Source: Congeria kusceri
Lineage: Eukaryota; Mollusca; Bivalvia; Myida; Dreissenidae
NCBI GenBank assembly: GCA_027627225.1
Contig: CM051025.1
Coordinates: 56,105,181 to 56,169,180 of the forward strand
DNA: 64,000 nt
Direction of reading: 5' to 3'
The notes beneath the pieces are model-generated. The model searched no databases. It was not told the origin of the DNA and saw only the letters and a program-made list of their open reading frames with translations. This document shows, piece by piece, positions 35,648-46,004 of the stretch. How positions within the stretch are numbered: the first letter of the stretch is position 1; each line of letters opens with the position of its first letter. The translations under genes were made by a program, and so were the position numbers.

Positions 35648-38600
35648 CTAACAAAAAAGAGGTAAAAATATGCCCCATTTGTTATTATCACTTGAAGTAT
35701 TAAAGTAATTTATTTCATTTAGTACATTATAGTGTAGAGCAAAATATGCCTTTGCCGTATTTGATGTAGGGATGGTTTTGTTCATTTTACAATTATAAAT
35801 GAACATTTTAGTGAAAAGAAAAATTAAGTTCAAAGGGTCATTTTGATTTTTATGACCCAAAATAAAAGAAGACGGGTTAATAAGATCTGCGATACTTTCA
35901 AATTGGCCAAATAGTTCTGTTATTAATCTTTGAACATGATTACATTCCCAAAAGATATGCTCAATTGTTTCGCACATATTTTGACAAAAAGAGCAGTTTG
36001 CCGAATTTGTGTAATGGATTTTAAATAAGAACGAATTGGTACCTAGAAATATGTGTATAATTCTATATTGTAACCACTGTAAATTTGAATCTTTGGTAAT
36101 ATAAAAAGGCATTTCAAAAATATGTTTCCAGTCTTCTATATTGATAACGTTAAAGGTGGTCGACCATTTCGATATACAGACTGGTAAGATTTTATTCTTT
36201 TTTAATACATCATACATAGGCCGAGTTCCTTTTGTGTTTTTTAAAATAGACTGTAACGATATTGGAACAAACGGTTTACAAAAAATAGATTCAAACGAGC
36301 TACAGGTTTTTAAATATTTTGTTAAAGTATTAACAATACCTATATAAAGCAAGTAGTTTGGATTGAAATTATACAAATTACAGAAGTCTTCATAGCTATA
36401 AAATGTAAGTAATTCTTTGTTGTTGACCAAGTCCCCAATAAAGTGAACACCTTTTTCAAACCAAGATTTGAAAAATATACTTTTATTACCAATCATAATA
36501 TTCGGATTATAAAAAATTGGATTTTGTAGTATGTATTTTGTATTTAATTGTTCCGCTTTGCAGAACTCAACAAAGGATTTTAATGTGTCTTTCCAAAAAT
36601 TGTTTTGTATTCTATTGATTAAGTTCTCAGGATAATGTAGACCACAGTTATATAATTTATCAAAGTCTATCATTGTTTGTGCAACACTAATCCATTTACC
36701 ATTTCCGGTGACAATTCTACGAATCCAAGAACTTTTTAAGGAGCTTATGAAAGAGCATAGATTTATCATATTTAGACCTCCCTCAGCATATTCCTTTGTG
36801 ATAACATTTTTATTAACTTTTGATCTACCATTCCAAACAAAGTTGAAAAATAGGTCATTTAACTCAGTTAATATTGTGTTTGACGGATTTGGAAGCGAAG
36901 CAAACAGATGATTGAGTATTGGCAGAGCTATTGTTTTTATCACTTGTATTCGGCCAATAGGCGTTAGTATCCTTCTTGACCAGTTTTTTAATACTGTTTT
37001 AACTTTTGATAATTTCTCCGTAAAATTAAGTTCCAACATCTTTTTAAGATCAATATGAAATGTTAGGCCAAGCATATCAAAGGTTTGCTGGTTCCATTTT
37101 AACTTCCATCGTGTTTTAATGTTTCAGAACTAAACTTGTGCTTTCCTATCCAAACTACTTTGGTTTTATCAAAGTTTACTTTTAAACCTGACAACATTGT
37201 AAAAAGTGACAATACATCAAGCGTTTCATTAAGAGATTCTGCGGAGCCATCCAGGAGTATAGAAGTGTCGTCAGCAAATTGAGACAACTTGTATTCAGTA
37301 TTACCTATTTTAATTCCTTTAATTTTGGGGTTAGACCTAAGTTTAATGGATAATATTTCAGCGCATAATATAAATATATAACAACTGAGGGGATCGCCTT
37401 GTCGGCATCCACGTTGTATATGAAAAAAGTCTGAAAGTAAACCACACTGTGTCACAGCTGAAATTCCATCTTTATACAAAACATTAAACCATGTTATAAT
37501 ATCTGGACCAAAATTGAACCACGATAGTGTTTTGTTTATGAATGACCACGACAAAGAATCGAATGCCTTTTCGAAATCAATCAGTAGAAGGAGACCTGGA
37601 ATGTCATTTTCATCAGTATAGTTTAATATGTCGTAAATAAGTCTCGTGTTTTCCCCTATAAATCTGCCCTTAATAAATCCAGTTTGATCGGTGTTTATTA
37701 ATGTATCAATGTAACGTTTTAACCGTGTTGCAATACAACCAGAACCAATTTTGTAAACAGTATTAAGCAACGTGATTGGGCGCCAATTTCTTAAAAATTG
37801 CCTAGGCTTATCACCTTTTGGTATACAAGTTATTATTCCCTGAGTCTGGGTTACAGACAACGTACCACTTGTAAAAGCGTGATTTAAAGATCTACAAACA
37901 AAAGTGCCTAATTTCGGCCAAAAAGCTTTAAAAAAATCTATTGTAAAACCGGACGATCCGGGGCTTTTATTATTTGCCATGTTTTTCAAAACGGCCGATG
38001 CCTCGTTAAGTGTGATTGGCCCTTCTAATGTTTTAGATTGTTTTTTCGATAATTTCGGTATTTCCATACCCGTAATATAGTTATTAAGATCATAATCAAT
38101 GTCGATACAATCTGTGTTTTGGTATAAGGTTTTGTAAAATAAGGCCGTTTCTTTTAAAATGTCGCCTTGTTTATCAATAAGTATTCCTTCATCATTAATT
38201 AAACTATTTATAGTTTTTGTTGTATAGTTGTACTTTTCGAGATTACAGAATAGTTTAGAAGGTTTTTCGCCATACTGTATCCATTCCGCTCGCGATCTTA
38301 TCATAGCCCCCCTTAATTTTTCATCTTGGATTTTTTTAAGTTCTTCCTTTAATTCAGACAAATTTTGTAAGTTATTCTCGGAGAAAGTTTCTTCTTGTTT
38401 TTCAATTTCAAGTTTTAAATGCATTTCGCGATTATTACGGGACTTTGATATGTATGAACTATACGAAATGGCTTTACCTCTAATTTCCATTAATAACGTG
38501 TCCAGAAATAGTTGATCATCTAATGTGAATTGGATATCTTGGTCTAATACTGAATCGACATTATCGAGGTTGTATACAGGTAGCATGTATTGTTTTTTAA

Positions 38601-39411
38601 TTTCTTTTATTTTGTTATTTAATGTATATATGTAATTTATATCACGTAAAAGCTTATTATTATGTTTCCATAGCCCCTTGCCATGTGTAAAATTATTGAA
38701 TTTAAAGGTTGTCATTACAATAGAATGATCCGATTGGTAGCTAGGAGTTATTTTGGCATCATGGACATATGGCAATAAAATTGTCGATACAAGAAAAAAG
38801 TCAAGACGGGCTTGCTGTATGGGATTGGTTCTTCGCCAAGTATATCGCCTAGTATCAGGATACATAATTCTGAAAGGATCAGCCGTGTCATACTCTTCAA
38901 TATGTTTTAATACACACATTCTTGCATTTTTATTATTTATTGTTTTATAGTTATGATAATCTAAGACCGGGTCTAAGACTAAATTAAAATCACCACAAAT
39001 AACATATGAATCATTTGCAAGTTCGTCTAGTATACGAAAAACCTTCATAAAGAAGTCTGGACTGTCAGAATTTGGCCCATAGATAGAGGCGACGGAGAGT
39101 CTGGTCTCGCCAACGTTTAGGTCTAAAATAATATAATTACCTAGCTCGTCGTAATGTACCGTATTTATTTTATATTCAAGCTTCTTCGAAAAAAGTATTG
39201 CGACACCCCGAGAATTGGAAGAGCCACAGCTAAACAAACATTCTGCGCCCCATTCTGAGTAGATAGATTTATATTGATCACCGACAATATGCGTATCCTG
39301 CAGACAGTAAATATCACACCCTATGTCTTTTAAATATTGAAATACTTGTAATCTTTTCTTTTTCCCCTGGATGCCTCTGCAGTTGACAGATAAAATTGTT
39401 AGATCACCCAT
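35648..39411 (-). pseudogene. LINE ORF2: endonuclease-reverse transcriptase, one frameshift
   Basis: I take the ATG at 39411 (MGDLTILSVNCRG) as the start, because the AP-endonuclease fold begins there; an upstream in-frame ATG exists at 39480. Endonuclease, residues ~1-235: N10, LQDTH (D39, where many relatives have Glu), IYGPN, GDFN (140-143) and SDHS (227-230). Reverse transcriptase, ~470-770: SPGSSGFT, NWRPITLLN, IDFEKAFD, GCRQGDPLS and FADD (712-715). After the RT the frame breaks at 37114-37117, where an A4 run on the coding strand probably lost one A. The other frame continues to 35648, with WKLKWNQQTFDMLGL and a C-terminal C-X2-C-X8-H-X4-C finger (CSFCQNMC...H....C). Restored length would be about 1254 residues. 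It is catalytically plausible apart from the frameshift. Confidence 0.9.
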
Positions 39412-39480
39412 AGATGAAAATAATAATGTAAACTTGTAATGGTATAATACAGAGCACTTGGAATAAACATTGTAATGCAT

Positions 39481-41330
39481 CTATTGTTTTTGGTGCAGAA
39501 AGGAACATAAACAAGTAAATGATTGAACAAAATAACATCAAAAAAGAGAACATTTTGTTAGGCAGCTAACAGGGGTTTACTACATAATTTATAGCAGAAG
39601 GGCGGAAAAAAGCAGTGAATAGTGATTGATGAAGTATAAAGATACACACAAGTTTAGGATGAGAAGACAATAATTGAAACACTATGTTTTGGCATGTTAT
39701 TTGGAAGTAACAAATGAAGTGGACATTACTATCCGGATTTTAATATAAGTTTAATGATTACGATCATAAAAAATAAAGGATATAAGTGTTGTAGCTACAT
39801 TTAATGAATAGGTTTTTAGAATTGCCATCGAACTAAAATGCTTATGTGTGTATTAAATATGTAAATACGCATTAAAAAAGGACCTTATCTATTATTTTAG
39901 ATGCAAAATAATAGTACTCGTACACGCACAGAAACACGCATACAAACGCAAAAGAAGCTAGCACACAAACTTAAAAACAACATCACAAAAGCACACGCAA
40001 CCTCAAAACCACAAAATAGTGCCAATACACGATCTTCAGCAGGATACTGATTTGAAAGGGAAAATAAAAAAAAACAACAAAAAAACAAAAAAAACAAAAC
40101 CGCACGCTAAAATGCAAACACCAATTGACTAGTCTATACAGATATTGTGTATGAGATTTTAGCTTTTAAATAAAAAACAAAATGACAGAAATGAACTTAT
40201 TTGAAGGGCACAATGATGCGCCTACAGTTTCGCTCACAAAAGTAAGATACCAAAAGCGCGCTAAATGCCATACTTATTTACGTTTAATATCAAGGTGAGG
40301 TTTATGTATACATATTTACTTTCATTGCATAATACGCATACAATCTATTAAAACGAAAACAGACACACAGTTACGCATGCACGCAGGGACGCACACGAAC
40401 ACACACACTTGTGCGCACGCACGCACACACGCACCACTCACAGGTTTATATTAGCTCGAACCAAAGAGAAAAAAAAAACAACAACATCAAACAGTGCAGC
40501 CCATGTGATACATCTTTTTAAACAAAAGATGCGTCAAGGCCACTGTTAATAGCGGAGTAATTTCAAACAAATAGAGAGGCGCTTTTTTACAACCGAAAAA
40601 CGAAAGAGTAAAAAGACCTCTTCTTTGGAGTGAAAAGTATTGTTAATATAATGCGTTTTAATCACTAACTGTCTACATACTACAAATATTTCTACACAAT
40701 GATCACATGATAAAGAAATAAGCATATTTAGTACACATAAATTTAAATGAAGTCATAATGTGATGAAAGATACCCGTTCAGCACGGGCAATTCGATCCTA
40801 TATACTATGAATGATTGAAAATCCTGCCGTATGACAAATAAACGTAATCAAACTTATTAAAAAGTGTTTAATAAAACAATGTCGACATACAAGTTAGAGT
40901 GGGTTTAAATGAAAGTTTCTACATTAAACAACCATAAATCGATACAGGTAAAAAAAAACAGTCGTTTTTACATATCGACGTTTGTATCGTTTTTTATATA
41001 GAAGTAATGATTCTGCCAGTAAAGGTGTTATCCTAATCTTGTCAGTATCGTCACAATTTTAATAGAGCGAAATCCTCGCGCAGCACGTGGATTTCAACCT
41101 GGAATACGATATTTTTACAAATGATAGCTATTATAGTCTTAGAGTGCATCAACGTAGTAAAGTGTGCAAAAAAGGTAAATTACATACTAGTAATTTATTC
41201 GAGTTTTTGAAAGAACACTTGAAATACGTTAAAGAAAAAAGTGAAATAAACTCGTTTTCTAAACCGTTTCTCGGATAAAATGATTGTATAATTATGAACA
41301 CTTACACATTATATTGTGCACGATCGCTTA
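39481..41330 (-). other. LINE ORF1-ORF2 spacer, unusually long
   Basis: This 1.85-kb non-coding segment separates ORF1 from ORF2. It is A-rich on the plus strand, with AACAAAAAAACAAAAAAAAC-type runs near 40070-40100 and a CACACGCACGC microsatellite at about 40380-40435. I see no third ORF. Inter-ORF spacers in L1-like elements are usually short, so this one could hold an internal insertion or an IRES-like segment. Confidence 0.5.
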
Positions 41331-42376
41331 TTACTTTTTTGGCCATGGTAAGTCCAGCCAGTGTTGGTAGTCATCCCACTCGACGCGATGCACAACGTCT
41401 CTGGCGTCTTTATAAGAAATGAGCCCGTTTCTGGACCATACACTTATTACTTCGTCCGTCATTTTCCGTTTCACACTCATGAACACTTCTAGATTTAGTG
41501 GTGTGAGGTCCTCGCGTACAAAAATGCCTTGCGTACGGAACACTTTGCCCTGTCTTAGCACACGATTTCGTGTCATGCGCGATTTAAACCGCACAATGAC
41601 GTCTTTCTTGCCGTTTGGACCTCTCTTTAGTCGGTGGGCTATATCTACGTCTTCTGAGGTCAAATTCTCATTGGCAATGCTATTTAGTTTAGCAACAGCG
41701 ATTTTGGTGGTTTCTTCTGCCGTTTCGAATGCGCCACCAGTTCCTGCGCTTACTTGCTCTAAGCCGCTAATGATAATGTTGATGCTTCTGCTGTACTGGT
41801 TTGACTCGTTTTCTGATCTTCTTGTATCATTCTCTTGAGTTTTAATTTCAGATTTCAATTTCAGATTTTCCTCAGACTGCAGATTGATTTCAGCTTTCAG
41901 GGTTTTCACTTCTTTCTTCAAGCTATCGGTTTCTAACTCCTTTTCGTAAATTCTCGATTCAAGTACTTCTATTTGTTCGTAAAAGATTTTAGCAAGCCCT
42001 CTTTGACTTTTTCAAACAGTGAATTTACGAGTTCCTTCAGCCTTTCTTCATCTCTTTCGACTATGTCTTTTACTTTTTCATTCATTTTGTTTACTGATCT
42101 GTCCACGTTTGACACTATATTTGATAATTTCGAGTTAATGTCCTTTAACTGTTTTCTAATGTCAGCAATTTCGTTTGATAGAAATTTATCATCGCCCGAA
42201 TTCACTAATTTGGACGGTTTGGACTGATTGTCTGTAGGTTTCACAATATTATCAGGCGAAGGGTTATCGAGTGGTAATTGAAGACCAGTGTTATCCGCCT
42301 CGATCTCACTTACACTTCCAGTAGAGTTAATTTCCTTTTTACGCTTCTTGTCAGGTTTCTTGTCAGGTTTACTCAT
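41331..42376 (-). pseudogene. LINE ORF1: coiled-coil/RRM nucleic-acid-binding protein, one frameshift
   Basis: The start is the ATG at 42376 (MSKPDKKPDKKRKKE, Lys-rich). A central heptad-rich coiled coil follows (IADIRKQLKDINSKLSNI, later KTLKAEINLQSEENLKLKSE). The coiled coil changes frame near 41997-41999, where a GGG run on the coding strand seems to have lost one G; the second frame picks up with AKIFYEQIEVLESRIYEKE. The C-terminal half matches L1 ORF1p: NQYSRSINIIISGL (RRM start), DIAHRLKRG, DVIVRFKSRMTRNRVL and IFVREDLTPLNLEVF (C-terminal domain). It runs to the stop at 41331; restored length would be ~348 residues. The protein would trimerise and bind LINE RNA in cis. Confidence 0.85.
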
Positions 42377-42869
42377 TGTCGGCAATTGGTGTGACGCTAA
42401 TTTTATTTGAGAGGTATAGATTGAGCAAACGGCGTGACCTCTGAGGATGAATAATAGTATCTATCGGGGGGCGGTCAAGCTTGGATGAACATGCCGTCAA
42501 AGATGGCGACGCCCATATAAATTGTGGAATTTGTCGAACACATTCAATAGACAATATTTTCACAGTTCCCTGTCAACTGCCTATAAAGTAGAGAGCAGCA
42601 GTTTCACATACTCACAGTTAAGACCATAAACGGTAGTCCAATTCCTATTTTCAAACGAAATCACCGCTTTAAACTCAAAATATTCACTTATTATTAGAAC
42701 TGGTAAAAAAAACACGACCGCCATACTTGACCCGGAAGAGAAAATAAATAAATAAATATCTTAAGTCAAAAAAAATCGCAAACGCTATTAAAATATAAGA
42801 TAAATAACACGAAAGTTTTCGGGAACCTTAAGTAGTTATCGTAAGGCAGTTCTATGCCACCATAGAGAA

Positions 42870-43820
42870 CAAAAGGCAAAAACACCGCACCTTCAATACC
42901 CAACTCGTATTTTAGTTATTCCATTGCACTAATTGATGTTTAGAATCAAACCGATCCTAATCCCCTCTGCGGATACATGTGTATTCTTCAGTTACCTTAA
43001 TTTTCAAACCATTAACAACAGTATGGTCTTCAATTGTGCCGGTACTCAGGTAAGCGCTTTATGCCATCATGGCCCTCTTGTTTAAGTAGTGTTTTGTTTT
43101 ATTATTCCGCCTTGTTTTGTAGTGTCGCCTGGTTTTTTTAGTCTCGTCTGGTTGTTGTAGTCTTGTCTTGGTTTTTTTTCTGGCCATTACTGATCAGGTA
43201 TGCCATTGTGGCTAGTTATCACACCGGCGCCGTATAATAACCTGTAAGTATTTTTGTTTTAGTTCTAATCGTATATAATTAGTCAGCATTTAGTGATTTT
43301 TGGAGTCTCGACTGATTTATGTTGCCTCACCTGAATATCGTCTGATTTTGAAGACATGTTTTGTCTAGCCAGGTTTTGTAATTCGCTTTATTTGATTATG
43401 TTAGTAGAATCGCCTTGTTTAACGTTCCGCCACTCTTTGTGTTCTTGTCTGATTTCTATTCTTGTCTGGTTTAAGTATTCTCGCCTGAGATTTGTGTCTT
43501 ATATACAACGCATGAATTAAACAGTTAAATCTTTACCCTGCCTTGTTTTACTCAATCAACTGTTTACTCAATCAACTGATCAACTGCGGGCACGTAATAT
43601 GATCGCCCGAGTCACATTCTGCATTTGAATATACGAGTGCCGTCTTGTGCATTGCGGGTATGCGTTTTCGTTTGCAGCAGAAACAAAATAATGGACAGTA
43701 GTTCAACCACAAACACATAGTTAAGTTATATTTTACCTCTCAATGACCACTCATAAAATAAAAGTAGGATCTTACACAGAAATCAAAAAAATGTTTTATA
43801 TACCATTATGTAACTGCTTC
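42870..43820. repeat. Scattered diverged 18-bp units (43095-43500) in otherwise plain sequence
   Basis: Words such as CGCCTTGTTTTGTAGTGTC, TCTCGTCTGG and TCGCCTTGTTT recur irregularly and relate to the 18-bp minisatellite at 32236. The remainder shows no gene. Confidence 0.5.
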
Positions 43821-43828
43821 CATTTCAG

Positions 43829-43905
43829 GCACGACTTCTGGAGCCCCAGAAGTGATCGCGTCCTTGTTGCTGCTGGTTGCAAATCTGCTGGCTGCAAAAA
43901 TGTAA
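43829..43905 (+). CDS. Candidate terminal exon encoding a GPI-anchor-type C-terminus
   Basis: A good acceptor (ACTGCTTCCATTTCAG) precedes a phase-1 frame reading TTSGAPEVIASLLLLVANLL and ending AAKM at the TAA 43903-43905. The Ser-Gly-Ala patch followed by a short spacer and a hydrophobic tail with no cytoplasmic part fits a GPI-attachment signal (inference). Its phase matches the cysteine-rich exons at 28648 and 29280, and surface EB-module proteins of molluscs commonly end this way (recall). If they are one gene, the intron between them is over 14 kb and holds the TIR-LINE nest. Confidence 0.45.
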
Positions 43906-44221
43906 TCAGTGAAAGGGGAAGGGAAAAAATATGAATAGCCACCGAATACTTACATACCTTCTAGCGACAAACGATTAAAATATTTAAAACAAATGTATGG
44001 GTAAATTGTTTTTCCCGTCTGGTCACCACGACCCACAAGTTGATTTATTTAATTTGAAAACGATACTTTTTTTCATTTATGTTATTGGGACTTGTACTCA
44101 GTATTTCAAAAAAATGTTTGTCCGATTGTCATGAAACATACATATTATCATTTTTCTTGTAAATTTACAGGAAAAAAATTCTGTTTTTCATGTCTGTTTT
44201 TGATTACGGTTCTTGTTAATA

Positions 44222-46000
44222 TATTTATTCCAATTTGGATGGTAAACTGTTACGTATTATACGCAGCATGTATCAATCTGTCAAATCATGTGTAAAGCAT
44301 TGTAATACCTATTCAGATTACTTTAATATAGCAGTAGGTTTAAGACAGGGGGAGATAATGTCACCGATACTATTTTCACTTTTCGTAGATGATTTAGAAA
44401 TGTTTCTGCAAAATAGACATAGTGCTGGAATTAATCTACAAGATATATGTTTGATTTTATTGCTTTTTGCAGATGACATGGTTGTAATTGGTGAAACGCC
44501 TGAAGATTTACAAATGTCTCTAAATTGTCTTTATGACTATTGTAATACATGGGGCTTACAAGTCAATATAGCAAAGACCAAAATTGTTGTTTTCCGTAAA
44601 CAAGGAGGTACAAAACGTAATGAGAAGTGGATGTATGGAAATGAATACCTAGACATGGTTAACGATTTTATCTACCTAGGTGTAACACTGAATTATACTG
44701 GAAATTTTAATCTTAATACTAATACTTTACGTGGTAAAGGTCTAAAGGCACTAAACACATTGCTATCAAATTTGAAAACATATGATTGTAAACCAAAGGT
44801 AGCCTTACAGTTATTTGATGCTTTTGTTTCGCCAATTATTACATACTCATGCGAAATATGGGGTTTCTCTAAGTCTAGCGAGTTAGAAAAATTACACCTA
44901 AAATTCTGCAAGGCTATTCTTGGTGTCAGAAAATCAACTTCAAATGTTGCCGTATACGGCGAACTTGGTAGATACCTGTTACATGTTAGCAGATATGTAC
45001 GCATTATCAAATATTGGTTTAAACTTACTAAAAGTGACAATATAATACTGCGATAAATCATGGAAGATGGTCTGACTGATTTAAATAATAACAAGATAAA
45101 TTGGTTTGGAAAGGTTAAGGACCTACTCTCTAGATATGGATTTAATTATGTATGGGCCAATAACTCACTAATCAATGAACGTAATTTTTTGTCTTTGTTT
45201 AAGCAACGAGTTATTGATGAATACTTACAAGAGTGGCAACGTGACGTAACTGATAATAGAGTTTTGATTGTGTATAAAGCAATAAAAACAACATTTTCAT
45301 TTGAATCATATTTAGAAATAATCGTATCAAGAAATTTGAGAACAGCGATTACAAAACTACGTCTTTGTGCACATAATCTGAGAATACAAACTGGTAGATA
45401 CGATCAGGTAGATAGAAACATGCGAGTTTGTCAATTATGCCAAAATAATGAAGTGGAAGATGAATTCCACTTCTTGTTGAAATGTACTACATTCGTTCAA
45501 ATAAGAGAAAAATATATTAAAAATTATTATAGAATCAGGCCTAGTATGTTCAAACTCACGCAATTGCTAAATACACAGAATAAAAGTGAAATGTTTAGGT
45601 TACGCAAGTACATATCAGAGGCATTAAGTATTCGCCAAAATATTATGATGAACAATTAATAACAGATGTTTGCATATATGTGCATATTGATGTATATCTG
45701 TAAACATATTCTATACCACTACTGCTTAATTAATTTGATATTCATGTGGCTATAGTTATATAATTGTTGTTTACTTCAAATGGACACACGAAAACAGTTC
45801 CATTTTAAATAGATGTACTATTCTTATGAGTGAAAATGCAAGTTTCATTTATATTTAGACAAGTTCATCCAGTTTTAGAAATATTAAAATAAATTATCAC
45901 TTACTATAATGTATAATGTACAATGTATTATTGTTAAACACTAGAAACTGTAAAGTTTATGTGTAATAAAATTTCTGTTCTGTTCTGTTCTGTTCTGTTA
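44222..46000 (+). mobile_element. 5'-truncated LINE with (TTCTG)n tail
   Basis: Reverse-transcriptase coding sequence starts abruptly near 44222. The 3' end carries AATAAAATTTCTG followed by about five TGTTC/TTCTG units (45967-45998), a microsatellite tail characteristic of some CR1- and Jockey-like non-LTR elements. GTTAATA occurs just before the 5' junction (about 44214) and just after the tail (about 45997), a possible 7-bp target duplication. The 3' UTR between 45660 and 45966 is AT-rich. Confidence 0.82.
44235..45659 (+). pseudogene. LINE reverse transcriptase C-terminal part, one in-frame stop
   Basis: The visible part covers the RT from just before motif B to the C-terminus: GLRQGEIMSPILFSLFVDDL, then FADDMVVIG (catalytic YxDD/FADD box), thumb-like DFIYLGVTLNYTGNF and CKAILGVRKSTSNVAVYGEL. 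A TAA at 45054-45056 interrupts the frame, which resumes in phase (EDGLTDLNNNKINWFGKVK) and continues to 45659. The second part ends with a zinc-finger-like C-X2-C-X9-H-X4-C (CQLCQNNEVEDEFHFLLKC). The endonuclease and RT fingers are lost by 5' truncation. It differs clearly from the L1-type ORF2 at 35648-39411. Confidence 0.88.
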
Positions 46001-46004
46001 ATAC

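Larger units (their letters stand above)
35397..42749 (-). mobile_element. Near-full-length L1/Tx1-type LINE (~7.35 kb)
   Basis: Minus-strand order is: a ~370-nt 5' leader (42749-42377), ORF1 (42376-41331), a 1.85-kb spacer, ORF2 (39411-35648) and a ~250-nt 3' UTR with an AATAAA signal (plus-strand TTTATT at 35588-35593) ending in poly(A), seen as plus-strand T at 35395-35408. The 13-bp direct repeat AAATAAATATCTT at 35384-35396 and 42750-42762 is a target-site duplication, showing insertion by target-primed reverse transcription into the TIR element. Each ORF is broken once by an apparent 1-nt deletion in a homopolymer, so this is a young copy. Confidence 0.9.
33985..42864. mobile_element. 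TIR-bounded element (~1.5 kb) split by a LINE insertion
   Basis: The left end (33985 on) reads TATGGTGGCATAGAACTGCC then ACGATAACT. The reverse complement of the right end (to 42864) begins with the same 20 bases and then TTACGATAACT. Homology continues in both through CGAAAAC-TTCGTGTTA and TAGCGTT, so the TIRs are about 80 bp with indels. GAGAA occurs just outside both ends (33977-33981, then TTT; and 42865-42869), a possible 5-bp target duplication. Removing the LINE (35397-42749) and one copy of its target duplication leaves ~1.5 kb with an internal ~104-bp satellite and no coding capacity, so the element is non-autonomous. The superfamily is unknown. Confidence 0.75.

Noticed and set aside
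38228..38515. Plus-strand frames inside the LINE (for example 36141, 36708, 38228, 41419, 41973)
   Set aside because: Antisense shadows of LINE ORF1 and ORF2.
42480..42510. YY1-like AAAGATGGCG word as an L1-type promoter element
   Set aside because: It lies on the plus strand, antisense to the LINE. The minus-strand ATGGCGG near 42720 is nearer the expected place but too short to call.
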